Positions 10,365-19,313 of a stretch of 30,756 nucleotides of DNA are shown one piece after another. Position numbers and translations under genes: made by a program. The notes beneath the pieces were generated by a model. That model worked only from the letters and a program-made list of their open reading frames with translations. It was not told the origin of the DNA and made no database searches. The DNA is from Silene noctiflora. Lineage: Eukaryota; Streptophyta; Magnoliopsida; Caryophyllales; Caryophyllaceae. Location of the stretch: positions 43,179 through 73,934 of the forward strand of contig VHZZ01006761.1 in assembly GCA_009801015.1 (NCBI GenBank), in the 5' to 3' direction. Numbering within the stretch: the stretch's first letter is position 1; each line of letters begins with the position of its first letter.

Positions 10365-11361
10365 GGCCTAGACTTTTTTCATTTTGTTAGACTTTGGTTA
10401 TTTGATATATGATTAAGATGACCTTTGAGTCACGTAAGTGGTTTTAGTCGCAGATGCGTATGTTAGTTGCATTCAGAGTGCTTTCTGATCTGGGATACTC
10501 AGCCGAGTACACTAAGGACTTGACCAGTAGGGTGAACTCTACCAAGTACATGTTTATATTCAACCGAGTACCGAGTATATTATGTTTGGGGTGTGTTCTA
10601 GTCTGTGGCTACTCGACCGAGTGTGCAGGGCACTCGACCGAGTATCCAGTTTCATACCTTAGATTTTTGTTGTGATTGCGTTGCATAGTTGTGGCATAAT
10701 ATTTGATGTATGATCAAGTCAATTGTTATGTCGTAGAGTCATATAGGGTAGTCAGTCGCATGTTGAATGGCAGTTTTATCAGTTGTAGTAGTCGGCGGTA
10801 TGTAATCTCATAAGTAGCAATTTTTATACCTATGCAACATCACATTTCAGTCCGACCTTTGTGTTCGACATTGTTACTCTTTATCCCCTGCACGCATGTT
10901 ATAGGAATGCATTGATAAGTTGAGTCTTCTTTTTTTTCCTTCTTTTGTCCTTTGACCGTACGGAGGGTGAACTTCGGGGACGAAGTTTCTTTTAAGAGGA
11001 GTAGAGAATGTCGCGCGCATGCTTAAAATTCATAAAACTTGGTGTTTCTGTGAGATTTACTACTTGTTTTACTAGGAAAAGTGGTGGTGTCATGCGTTAA
11101 GTTATGGCGTCATGTGTTATGCGTCTTGTGTGTGTAGTAAGTGGTGATGTAAGTTATCGCCATGGTGTGTGTTGTGTGACCTTTTATGTGTTGAAGTGTA
11201 GTAGATGTGGGTAATGTGACATTTGTGGCTTTGGGACCAACGAGTGGTGATGATTAGCTGGAGTCATGGTGGTGTTGAGTTTGACCTATCCATCTATACC
11301 ATATCTTTCAAGTAATCTTTTGCGTCGGGGAGCCGAACTTCGAGGACGATGTTCTTTTCAT
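10365..11361 (+). other. 3' non-coding region of element 1, with a vestigial second polypurine tract
   Basis: I see no gene here. The region holds a palindrome array (10497-10643). At about 10969-11008 there is a copy of the pre-polypurine sequence (AACTTCGGGGACGAAG, then TTTTAAGAGGAGTAGAG) that is not followed by an LTR. A second, diverged copy (GAACTTCGAGGACGATG) directly precedes the real tract at 11362. Confidence 0.55.
10497..10643. promoter_or_regulatory. Palindrome array downstream of the ORF1-like gene (6 units)
   Basis: Units start at 10497, 10518, 10536, 10557, 10611 and 10632. Only the last two are exact. The gap from 10557 to 10611 (54 bp) resembles the 52-bp gap in the element 2 LTR arrays. 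Confidence 0.6.
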
Positions 11362-11372
11362 GAGGGGAAGAC
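11362..11372 (+). other. Polypurine tract of element 1
   Basis: GAGGGGAAGA with one following C directly precedes the 3' LTR start at 11373. The same tract precedes the LTRs of element 2 (25781-25792) and element 4 (27870-27882). Confidence 0.8.
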
Positions 11373-12677
11373 TGTAATATCCCCTTATTGGGGGAACCGT
11401 AGACTGACTGTAGGTATCTTTGACCATGTTAGACCCTTTGGTAAGGATGGAATTAGATTTACCTTGTGTTTAAGACCTAGAACTCGACCTAGTAAGGGTC
11501 ACTCGGTCGAGTGCTGGGACACTCGACCGAGTGCTGGGACACTCGACCGAGTGCGGTGTACTCGGTCGAGTAGGTCAGTACTCGACCAAGTGCGTGAGCC
11601 GCAGTGTAATATAATGTTACGCGGAAGTCATAACCCAGAATCATTCATTTCATTTCTTCTTTTCGCAAAACATAAAATCAGAACAACTTCTCCCTCTACC
11701 TCCTTCCACCATACCACGTGTTGAGCCTTCACCTATTAGACCACCATGGGAGTGGATGTGCGCATCGGTTTCGATCTAGTCATCAGCCCATCGATTAAGG
11801 TAAGTCATCGTCACCGTCTGTGGGTTTTGGTTGGGGTTATGGTCGTTTGTAATCTGGTCATACCGCTGTTGTAGGTGTCGATAGCGGTCTTCCATGTGTA
11901 TGTATGTGATGATGATCAGTGCCGCTTGGATTCACTAGAGGTAGGGTTTCTATACTCAGTTGGCTATTTAATTGATATACAGTGTAATATGACTGTCTTG
12001 TTTGGTTATTGTGTGATTGAGAATTACTGTGTTACTTATTGGTTGTTTTTGTGGAGCCATTTGAGGGAGATAGTTCCAACCCCATATTCCCCTCTTGTGG
12101 CTCCCGTCAAAAAGGGAATGTGCACATTAATGATCCGGGTTCGCTCGTTGCGATGAGCGGGGATTTTGGGGGTAAGGCTGCGGTCCCCACTGACGGTGTT
12201 GATTACCTGTTACGATGGGTAGTCTGGAAGGGCTACACACATTAGTGTGAAGTCGGTTACTGGATACTATGGAGTATGGAGGAATGACTGACACGGTGTA
12301 TTTGGATGTGTATTGCATTATATGCCGATGTTGTTATATTGGTTATTCAGTTGACTGACCTCGTTTATTGTTTTCAAACTGTTATGATCCATTCGGGGAT
12401 GGTGAGCAGAATGACTTTGAGGTTTAGTATGGATGTGTGGATGTTGTCTTGGTGTATGTTGCGGGTTGGAAGGTCGTATGACATAGAGATGCTCGTAGGT
12501 GATAGTTCTGTCACCAGTAGTACCTTTTTTTATTTTGTATAGTAGAGTTGTACCTTGTCTTCAGCTGTAAAGTTGTAAAGTATTTACTAAATGTTCTTAA
12601 ATGGTCTATTTGATATACTTATCTCGGGCAATCGAGATGGTCTTGTTAAGGCTCCTTGGAATAATGGGGGTGTTATA
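11373..12677 (+). repeat. 3' LTR of element 1
   Basis: The 1305-bp LTR starts TGTAATATCCCC and ends GGGGTGTTATA, followed by the duplication AACGA. It is uninterrupted and so gives the reference for where solo LTR A entered the 5' copy (TCTACCTCCTTCC near 11695-11710). It carries one extra 20-bp array unit and lacks about 25 bp near 12640 compared with the 5' LTR. Confidence 0.9.
11482..11591. promoter_or_regulatory. Palindrome array, 3' LTR of element 1 (6 units)
   Basis: Units start at 11482, 11501, 11521, 11541, 11560 and 11580 (spacings 19, 20, 20, 19, 20). The 20-bp block 11511-11530 is repeated exactly at 11531-11550, while the 5' LTR has one copy. The array therefore grew or shrank by exactly one unit. 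Confidence 0.78.
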
Positions 12678-12689
12678 AACGACACCTAG

Positions 12690-13540
12690 TTATTGGCTAT
12701 CAACAACCTTTCCATACTGCCTTCTCCGTCCCAAACATCAAATACCTCATTCCCATCGTCCTTGAAACCGAGAAAGTTCATTTTGACTCAGGGGCGGAGT
12801 TAGTTGTTTCTAAACACGGCTCAAGCTTACCGATCACATCGCTACCCTTCTTGAAGGTCTCACGCCTCAGGTAACGAAAGAATCCGATCCTGCTCTTTAC
12901 GCACTCCTCAATGCTATTGTAAAACAATGGGTTATTGGTACCATTTCCCTCAACAAGCATGGGACCGCCTCACTGACATATTTCATGATAACAAAAATTC
13001 TCGCGCGGTCTTTTTGGAGCAGCAGTTTTCATCCATTAATATGGATGCCTATCTTGATGTATCCTCTTACTGTAAGGCTCTCAAACTCCTTGCTGACCAA
13101 TTAGGGAATGTGTAGGTTCATCCTTCAACTAGTGTCTGGAGTTTCTGGTGGTTACTATAATGCAACAATTTGACCCACTTCTGTCCTATCATAAAGCCCG
13201 CCCTATGTTAGTTCTTGAAGAGACTAGACAAGCTAAGGCTACCGCTCAATCTGCTCTTACTACACCACTGTGAACCTACCCCACCGTGGGTTGGGCTTCT
13301 CCTCCTATGCAACACGACAGGAGGGAATTTCTTGGTGTTGCACCCCAGCAGGCTTTTGTGGCACAACCTCCGAGTCAACAACCGTCTATAACTTATACCC
13401 CGACAGACCTTGCTACATCCACCGGACGAGCAATGGTATATGGATACAAAGAAACGTTCTACATGACATCCGATCAAGGTAAACTCATGTCTTATTCTAA
13501 TTCGAGTGGCAAATCAAAATATTACCGTCAGAAATGACAA
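12690..13540 (+). pseudogene. Ty1/copia gag fragment, broken
   Basis: The fragment matches plant copia gag, the nucleocapsid precursor. In order: VPNIKYLIPIVLE (about 12745), a WAELF-like piece after a frameshift near 12790, and LNAIVKQWVIGTISLNK (about 12911). Then comes AWDRLTDIFHDNKNSRAVFL with QLGNV, stopping at 13115, and a piece ending in ARPMLVLEETRQAKATAQ (about 13195-13250). Near 13440-13500 the protease border appears in broken form (MTSDQGKLMSYSNSS). Nothing of protease core, integrase or reverse transcriptase follows. At least four frame breaks are seen. It abuts the 3' end of element 1, so its upstream part may lie at the left of 1692 or be lost. Confidence 0.75.
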
Positions 13541-13610
13541 CCTTTTTCCAATTTTGATGTACGGTAAAACTCACTTTATCCTCCCATCCCCGTCTTATCC
13601 TTAATATGTC

Positions 13611-14807
13611 TGTTGAACCAATTATGTTGATGATGACAAGTCCTTAATCTTCTCATTTCCTCTTGACTAATGCTTATGAGCTAGATATGATATGTACACA
13701 TTTACAAGGACCTAAATTGCTCTTGGAAGAAGCTTGTCTGAATTATTCTAGTGAGATTGGAAAATCCCCCTTGAACTAAAAGAATAAGTCATCACTCAAA
13801 TTTTCCCCTCAAATTTTTTAGCAAGGGAATGGGCCTTCACTAATTAACCATTCTATAAAAGATTATTATGTAGAATTAGGCCCATACTTTGTTATATCAA
13901 TATATCATCTTTAAGATTTTCCAATACTAATTAACCATTCTATAAAAGATTATTATTTAGAATTGTCATGCTTTAGCACAGGAACTACACTAGTTATTTA
14001 TTTAAAGATTTGATACTAGATGAAATATTCTACGGGGTAGTATAATAGTCTTCCTTTTTTCAGTTTGAATAGATTTTCTAAATAAAACATTGGAAGATTA
14101 TTTTTGTTAAAAATAAGTAAAAGATATGTTTGTTAAAGATTTGTCATCTTTTAAAAAATTCTTTCAACTTATTTTGTGAGATATTTTCCAATCTAGAATA
14201 TGATATACATTTCTCTTGTGCGAAAATTTTACTGGTAAAAATTTGAGTCTCACTTTCATAATCATTTTGAAAAATATTTTGCAAGTGTTTTTAGTTATGT
14301 TTTAAACTTTATTTCGAGTTGCTTATAATCATTCGTCTCCTAAGGATTGTGCTCCATAGCTCCATTGCGAGAACCATATAAGGAGGTAAATTGATTTGTA
14401 CTTTTCATTTTTATGAGAAGAGCGTTTGTTGGGGTAAGAGGTTGTACTCGAGTGGCACGATCGGGTTGGTTGTGGGGATTTTCTTTGTAATCGAGTTAGG
14501 TTATAACGAAAATAATTATAAGAGAGATAGTGGACGTAGACCTTTAGAGAGTACGCCGAACCACCTCAAAAGTTCTTGTGTTCTCATTTTTATTGCTTTT
14601 CATTTCGTTATTTTCTTTATCTTTCATTCACGATTGCATCGAATCCAGTACAATAGATTATCATCGATTAAACAGTCATCAGAATTGTTCAAAATGCATG
14701 CGTACTGATTAACATATTGAAGTTAGCGTGTTTGTTTGTTTAAAGTTTTAAAAGGGTACTTAATTCACCCCCTCCCCTTCTTAAGTACCGAATCCATAAA
14801 CTCAACA
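13611..14807 (+). repeat. 5' LTR of a second copia element
   Basis: The 1197-bp LTR is bounded by the inverted ends TGTTGA (13611) and TCAACA (14807). A tRNA-Met PBS follows at once. It is AT-rich and contains the direct repeat 13839-13964. The frame 14391-14708 inside it has no recognisable domain. No partner 3' LTR was found, so the element is truncated. TGTTGA/TCAACA ends suit Tork/Sire-type copia. Confidence 0.8.
13839..13964 (+). repeat. Two 39-bp direct repeats in the copia LTR
   Basis: ACTAATTAACCATTCTATAA and the following 19 bases occur at 13839-13877 and 13926-13964 with one mismatch, 87 bp apart. This looks like a local duplication within U3. Confidence 0.8.
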
Positions 14808-14809
14808 AT

Positions 14810-14821
14810 TGGTATCAGAGC
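14810..14821 (+). other. Primer-binding site of the copia element
   Basis: TGGTATCAGAGC starts 2 bp after the LTR end at 14807 and is complementary to initiator tRNA-Met. Confidence 0.9.
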
Positions 14822-14894
14822 CTCATGCTCTTGATTGCCTTATTGCAAAAAGTTTGATCCTTTTAAGTTTATTGTTTTTGTTCTTTCTTTTTCA

Positions 14895-15507
14895 ATGAAC
14901 TCCAAAGCAATCAAATGTCCTCTCTTCGATGGCACGTACTATGGCTGATGGAAAACTCGTATGATGTATTTCATACAAGGAACAAATTACGAGTGTTGGG
15001 TACTTATAAAAAACGGTCACCTTGTTATTACAACCATCAATGCTAATGGTGTTGTATCTGTAAAAGCACCAAAGGACTACACTTCAGATAATTATAAAAA
15101 GGAAGAGAAGAACTCTAGGCCCATATCACTCTTGCAATCCAGTATTACTTCTGAGGAGACTAGCCGTATTGCAGGGTGTAAAACGGTAAAACAAATATGG
15201 GATAACCTTGAGCTAGCCCATGAGGGAACATTATAAATGAAAAAACATCGTATTGATATCCTAATGCAGCAATACGAATCTTTTAAAATGCAAAAGGATG
15301 AGTCAATAAAGAGTATGTCTTCCCGCTTTTCAAATATAACTAACGAACTTTCAAATCTTGGTCAAACGTTTGAAACTAAGGACATTTTCATAAACTTTTA
15401 AGGAGTTCTACCAAAAGATGGCAACCCAAGGTTCTATTAAAGAAGCCAAGGACTTATCCACTCTCACTTACCAAACTTTGATGGGATCTCTCATGGTACA
15501 GAATTGA
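14895..15507 (+). pseudogene. Copia gag (UBN2 type), broken
   Basis: The ATG at 14895, 74 bp after the PBS, opens MNSKAIKCPLFDGTYYG, the usual N-terminus of this gag class. An in-frame TGA follows at 14946 where family members have tyrosine. The same frame continues to a TAA at 15234 (TVKQIWDNLELAHEGT just before) and on to MQQYESFKMQKDESIKSM. A TAA sits at 15399 in FINF-GVLPKDG. A frameshift near 15430 restores SIKEAKDLSTLTYQTLMGSL, stopping at about 15507. This is the UBN2/gag region without the zinc knuckle; protease and everything after it are missing. Assignment is firm, activity excluded. Confidence 0.85.
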
Positions 15508-15637
15508 CCCTCAATAACAATGCAGATGAAAATCCCAAAGCTATAGTAACATATTATTCAAGGAGTGGCGATTAAAAAAAAAGTTACTGTTCACATGTAC
15601 TATTCATTCGAAAAAAAGAAGGCAGAAAGAAGAAGAC
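15508..15637. other. Junction after copia gag, no gene
   Basis: This short A-rich stretch (A run at about 15574) leads to an ATG at 15638 in a purine-rich context. It contains a TACTGTTCAC motif. The edge between the copia fragment and the next unit lies here but cannot be fixed. Confidence 0.4.
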
Positions 15638-16209
15638 ATGGCAGGCGTGTTTGACTTTGAAAGCATCTACGAAGAGAATGTTAAGTTTGATCCAAGATTA
15701 CCTCCTATATTCCACGATTATCATAAGGACGAGACATCAGACTCTATCGAGTTTCAAGATCAGCCAAATTATTATTTGGTCGATTTTCAAACGGAAGCAA
15801 GTGCTGCAGCTATGAAAGAATCGTCTTGTTCGATAACATGGTTCGTCATAAAATTTCAAGATTTATGCATGGAGGGTGAAGGGGTGGAAGGCACGAGCTG
15901 ATATGGCACAAGAGGGCTTTGAAATTGAAAGAGAAAAACGAACTTCACGTTTGCATCAAGCGGGAATTGAAATTGTTGCTGCTAATTATCTTCAATTTAT
16001 TATTTAAACTTGTAAGGTTAGTATTTGATCCTGGAGGATCAGAATTTCATGAATTGAGGTCAATTCCTCTCAAAGGGGGAGGGGATAATGCGATATTATA
16101 TGAAGAAGAGCATGAAATTCGGGTAGGCTTGGAACACATGAGCAAGGATGTGCAACAAAGGAATAAAGCAGCTAAATCAGGTCAAAGTCCGAGACGAATA
16201 AAGAAATAG
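15638..16209 (+). pseudogene. Unrecognised short gene, split over several frames
   Basis: I do not recognise this protein. The ATG at 15638 opens MAGVFDFESIYEENVKFDPR, an acidic, aromatic N-terminus, coding to about 15820. Coding-like text then shifts frame (DNMVRHKISRFMHGG) and again near 15865 (RVKGWKARADMAQEGFEIER to AANYLQFII, about 15870-15999). It shifts once more to 16019-16209 (FDPGGSEFHELRS ... GQSPRRIKK, stop). Joined by eye it would be roughly 190 residues: acidic, then a helical basic middle, then a charged tail. The stretch CTCAAAGGGGGAGGGGATAA at 16070-16089 looks like a polypurine tract within the coding end. With the promoter-like region after it, this could be the 3' end of a small or truncated retroelement. 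No catalytic motif is seen. Confidence 0.4.
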
Positions 16210-16600
16210 AGTCCTACTAGTATTTGGATTAGAATGACTCTCTTAATTTGATTAGGATTAACAAGTCTTTCCTAGTTCTTGTGGTAGTAGGTTTACTATT
16301 TCTTAGTTGTAGTAGAAGTTAATTATTTTCCTAGTTGTAGTAGAAGATACTCACTTTCCTAGTTCAATAGGAGAATTAGTTTTCTAATTCCAGTTAAGGT
16401 AAGGAAGCTTGTTTCCTTATTCCGTTTAGGAATCAAGTTAGCTAGATATAAATAGGAAGTCATTGTAATCGTTTCAAAACAGATTGAGTTATTGAAATAA
16501 AACAAAAAGTTTTTTGTTTACAGTTGTAAACACAGTCCGACGAGTTCGTTCCAAAATTTGTTATTATTTATTGCATTTTCAAACCTTAACACGAGCAGCA
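16086..16600 (+). repeat. LTR-like region after the unrecognised gene
   Basis: Directly after the purine tract at 16074-16085 lies TAATGCGATA, which could be a decayed LTR start. The region has a canonical TATAAATA (16447-16454) and AATAAA (16496-16501), as expected of an LTR U3-R. CTTTCCTAGTTGTAGTAGAA-like segments recur between 16270 and 16370. No TSD, PBS or second copy is visible, so the borders are guesses. Confidence 0.35.
16447..16454 (+). promoter_or_regulatory. TATA box in the LTR-like region
   Basis: TATAAATAGG, 42 bp before AATAAA at 16496. It is the strongest core promoter sequence between 15500 and 16800. Confidence 0.5.
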
Positions 16601-16811
16601 ATCAATAGGTCTTGAATTTTCTCACCATTGTTCAAATTATGGTTCTAGTTCGAGCAAATATGCCATTGGTTCGAGATCTTGACGGATTTCAAAGCAAATA
16701 TCTCTTATTTTGTTATGGTTCGTTGTCTGTTAAACCACTTACGAGAAAATTTCCGTATCAATATCATATTATCTCCTCTAGACTCGACTCCAACTCCACC
16801 TCTACTCGGTG
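16601..16811. other. Gene-free stretch
   Basis: I see no gene or repeat here. It lies between the LTR-like region and the truncated LTR of element 3. Confidence 0.5.
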
Positions 16812-17842
16812 ATGGCATCACAACACTGCCACCACCCCGCCGGATCGCAACCCTATAAGGTATCCACATCGCAACACGATATACCGATCCCGGTTTGTGA
16901 CCCGGACCTCTACCAGATTCGCATCGCAACACGAATCCCTCCTCCTCAAATCATTAACGTGCATATCCTCCTTGAAGTGAGAAACTTCAAGGAGCGATCC
17001 GGGCGTGATACAGTCTCCCGAACTGCCTCACTTTTCTCACAACCACAACACAATCACAACTTCACCAACATTCACCAACATCCACATGGAATATAATATG
17101 CAACAAAATATGCCAAGTGTGCCATTTTCAAATTATCATGAATCTCAAGTATGACATGACTCCATGTACTGCCAACATTTAACAATTACCAAGACACATA
17201 CGCTAACTCTCATGCTATAATGCAGCTCTATCATCTATTATGAGACTAACAACAATAATAACACATGCAAGCATTCACACTATTAAAACCGAGTAGGGAA
17301 ACCTTACCTCGAAGCAATATCCGTAAGAGACACACAAAACGCTAAACTCCGTCTAATGTAGCATCACTCTCTACATTAATATACAAATACTATCACAACA
17401 CGTCCTATAATAATCTTTTAATAGATGAAATTCTCTATTATTACCCTATAATAACTCATAACCCTAATTATAATCACCCAATTAATAAAACCAACAAAAC
17501 CCCCAAATACTAGGGTTTAAATAAGAATAAATAGGAAAAAGGTAAAATCTTTGACTTACAAAGAAAGATCGGTAAAGAGAGGTGAGAGAGGGTGCAAGGT
17601 CTTCAATCACATGCTTAAACTCCATGGAAGGTGGATAGGAAGAACTTAGAGATGTTTGAGAGAGATTCTAGGGTTTTGGAGAGAGAAGAAGAAATGAAGG
17701 TGTTTGGTGCGTTCTAATCCCGACTTCTTGTTTATAACGACCGCTGGAACAACTCACTTGGTCGAGTACTCTGTACACTCAACCGAATGCCCCTTACTTG
17801 GCAGAGTATTGCCAATATTCGGCCGAGTGCCTCATTGGTTTA
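16812..17842 (-). repeat. Left (3') LTR of element 3, truncated at both sides
   Basis: On the plus strand the segment shows, in the order of a reversed chromovirus LTR, ATCATTAACGTGCATATCCT (about 16950), a GAGTAGGGAAACCTTACCTC block (about 17291) and a palindrome array (17756-17828). It aligns in the same order with the right LTR at 17873-18259 (for example ATTATGAGAC and AAGCATTCA blocks). The usual TGTAACACCC end is missing on the left. On the right the LTR start is missing too, and the sequence runs straight into the reversed PBS region. So nearly the whole inside of element 3 is gone. Confidence 0.7.
17756..17828. promoter_or_regulatory. Palindrome array, left LTR of element 3 (4 decayed units)
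   Basis: Units start at 17756, 17777, 17796 and 17817 (spacings 21, 19, 21). None is exact, but the period is kept, and the alternation is the same as in element 2. Confidence 0.6.
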
Positions 17843-17857
17843 GGTTCCAAAATCGTC

Positions 17858-17869
17858 GCTCTAACACCA
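17858..17869 (-). other. Primer-binding site of element 3 (reversed, mutated)
   Basis: GCTCTAACACCA is the reverse complement of TGGTATCAGAGC with two changes. It is flanked by TTCCAAAATCGTC, the reverse of the leader start shared by elements 1 and 2. It lies 3 bp from the right LTR, fixing element 3 as minus oriented. Confidence 0.75.
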
Positions 17870-18289
17870 GTTTTTAACACTCTAATTCATTATGAAGCCT
17901 TTATCAAGGCCTTCCTACCAAATGGGAGGATTATTATCTCGGTTTCCCGAGTTAGTGAGTATAAATCAACTATCGAGAACAACATTTATTAATAATTAAG
18001 TTTAAGCGATGAGTAAAATATAGGTACAAGTCAGAAAACCTCAAAACCACAATACCAAAATCCTACAATCCCGTTCTGATGATATGATGGGTAATTCCAA
18101 TAATTATTATGAGACAAACAAAAATAAACACACATTCAAGCATTCATACTATCAAGAAATTAGTAGGGAAACCCTATCTCATATCAAATCTCCACAAGTA
18201 CAAGCAAGTACTAGAACCTCCTCTCTAAAGTCTTCTACTACAATTAATCAAGTAACTACTATAATACCACAGATTTCTAAGTATAGTGA

Positions 18290-18433
18290 ACTTGGTCGAG
18301 TAGGCTGTACTCAACCGAGTAAGACATCGTGTGTTCTGAAGCAGGCTACTGCCTGTGTACACTTGGCCGAGTATGTGAGACACTCGGTCAAGTAGGTCGT
18401 ACTCGGTTGAGTATGTCTTGTACTCGACCGAGT
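18290..18433. promoter_or_regulatory. Palindrome array, 5' LTR of element 2 (6 units)
   Basis: Units start at 18290, 18309, 18361, 18382, 18401 and 18422. The spacings (19, 52, 21, 19, 21) equal those of the 3' LTR exactly. Only the last unit is exact. The array ends 54 bp before the TATA box. Confidence 0.75.
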
Positions 18434-18487
18434 GCCCGGTCTGACGAGTCGTTTTTGCGCGGTTTGATTAGAGTGATATAAGGGGGT

Positions 18488-18496
18488 TATATATAT
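18488..18496 (+). promoter_or_regulatory. TATA box, 5' LTR of element 2
   Basis: TATATATAT after a G run, directly downstream of the palindrome array. The 3' LTR has the same box at 26019. Confidence 0.6.
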
Positions 18497-19301
18497 TTCG
18501 ATAATCATTTTATTAATCAGTTTCTAAACCTAAAAAATTTCTCTAAACACTCCCTAATCATTCTAATCATCAATTAAGAAAGACCTAGCTTTCGGTTATT
18601 GGATTCCGTGTTCTTGTGTCAATCGATTTGTAAGTACTGGTTTCGTTTATTTTGCAAATTGTTTACATTTGTTGGAACCCTAAGTTGGGTTAAGATTAGG
18701 GATAATTAGTTGATTAGTGATGGATTGTGATGTGATATTACGTGATAATATTCTTAGGTGACGGTTTCGTATAAGACCAGTTCTAACTTCGTTGTTGTGT
18801 TGAATTGCGGAATTTGCGAATGAGGTGGGGTTTCCCTACTCAGTTATATGTATGGTTGTTGTAAGTTAATTGGTAATGTGTGCTTATCTTGATGTGGATT
18901 ATCTGGCATTTGGTATTGGTGACATTATCGGTAATGATTATGAAGCCATTATCGGGAGATGGTCTTCACCCCCATGTTGCCCCTTGTAGCTCCCATCATA
19001 TGGGGGTGTGCATATTAATGATTTGGGTTCGCTCGTTACGATGAGCGGGGCTTAGGTGGCAAGGCTGCAATCTACCGCTGAGTCTTACACTTTGTAGTCT
19101 TTTGGGTTTATGGTTGTATTTCCTTTGGATTTAGTATTTTTGTTATCTTGGTTTGTAATCGACTAAAATTCTATTTACCTTATTTAAACATTCTTTTAAG
19201 GTCTATTTGATATACGTACCTTGGGAAACCGAGATAGTAGTACCTCGATTCACTAAGGTAGACCTTGGTAAGACACTTTGGTAGATGGGGGTGTTACAAA
19301 G

Positions 19302-19313
19302 TTGTATCAGAGC
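19302..19313 (+). other. Primer-binding site of element 2
   Basis: TTGTATCAGAGC, one change from TGGTATCAGAGC, lies 3 bp after the LTR and is followed by the shared AACGATTTTGGAAC leader start. Confidence 0.85.

Larger units (their letters stand above)
1692..12677 (+). mobile_element. Element 1: complete, non-autonomous Tekay-like LTR element with an ORF1-like gene instead of gag-pol
   Basis: The element is bounded by the 5-bp duplication AACGA (1687-1691 and 12678-12682). It has a 5' LTR (1692-4307), a PBS 3 bp inside it, a 3' polypurine tract and a 3' LTR (11373-12677). The LTR ends TGTAATA...TATTACA/TGTTATA, the PBS and the AACTTCGGGGACGAAG stretch before the polypurine tract are typical of Tekay/Del chromoviruses. 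The inside has no protease, reverse transcriptase, RNase H or integrase. It carries a single broken gene (7029-10364). Removing the three nested solo LTRs leaves an element of about 6.7 kb. Its PBS-downstream leader resembles that of element 2 (18260-27130). I infer a non-autonomous derivative that used enzymes supplied in trans. Confidence 0.88.
18260..19298 (+). repeat. 5' LTR of element 2, with a 299-bp deletion
   Basis: The LTR runs TATAATACCACAG...GGGGGTGTTACA and is 1039 bp against 1338 bp for the 3' LTR. The loss lies near 19073-19081, equivalent to about 26612-26910 of the 3' copy. CCGCT occurs at the joint here and at the right border in the 3' LTR, so microhomology-mediated loss is plausible. 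The start TA replaces the usual TG. Confidence 0.9.

Noticed and set aside
11266..11724. 152-residue frame across the polypurine tract and 3' LTR of element 1
   Set aside because: It crosses the internal/LTR border and consists partly of translated palindromes (repeated TRPS-like text).
14391..14708. 105-residue frame in the copia 5' LTR
   Set aside because: It lies wholly within an LTR upstream of the PBS and shows no recognisable domain.
15638..16600. Endogenous pararetrovirus (caulimovirid) remnant
   Set aside because: No movement protein, coat zinc finger or reverse transcriptase motif is visible; a TATA box and AATAAA are equally expected of an LTR.
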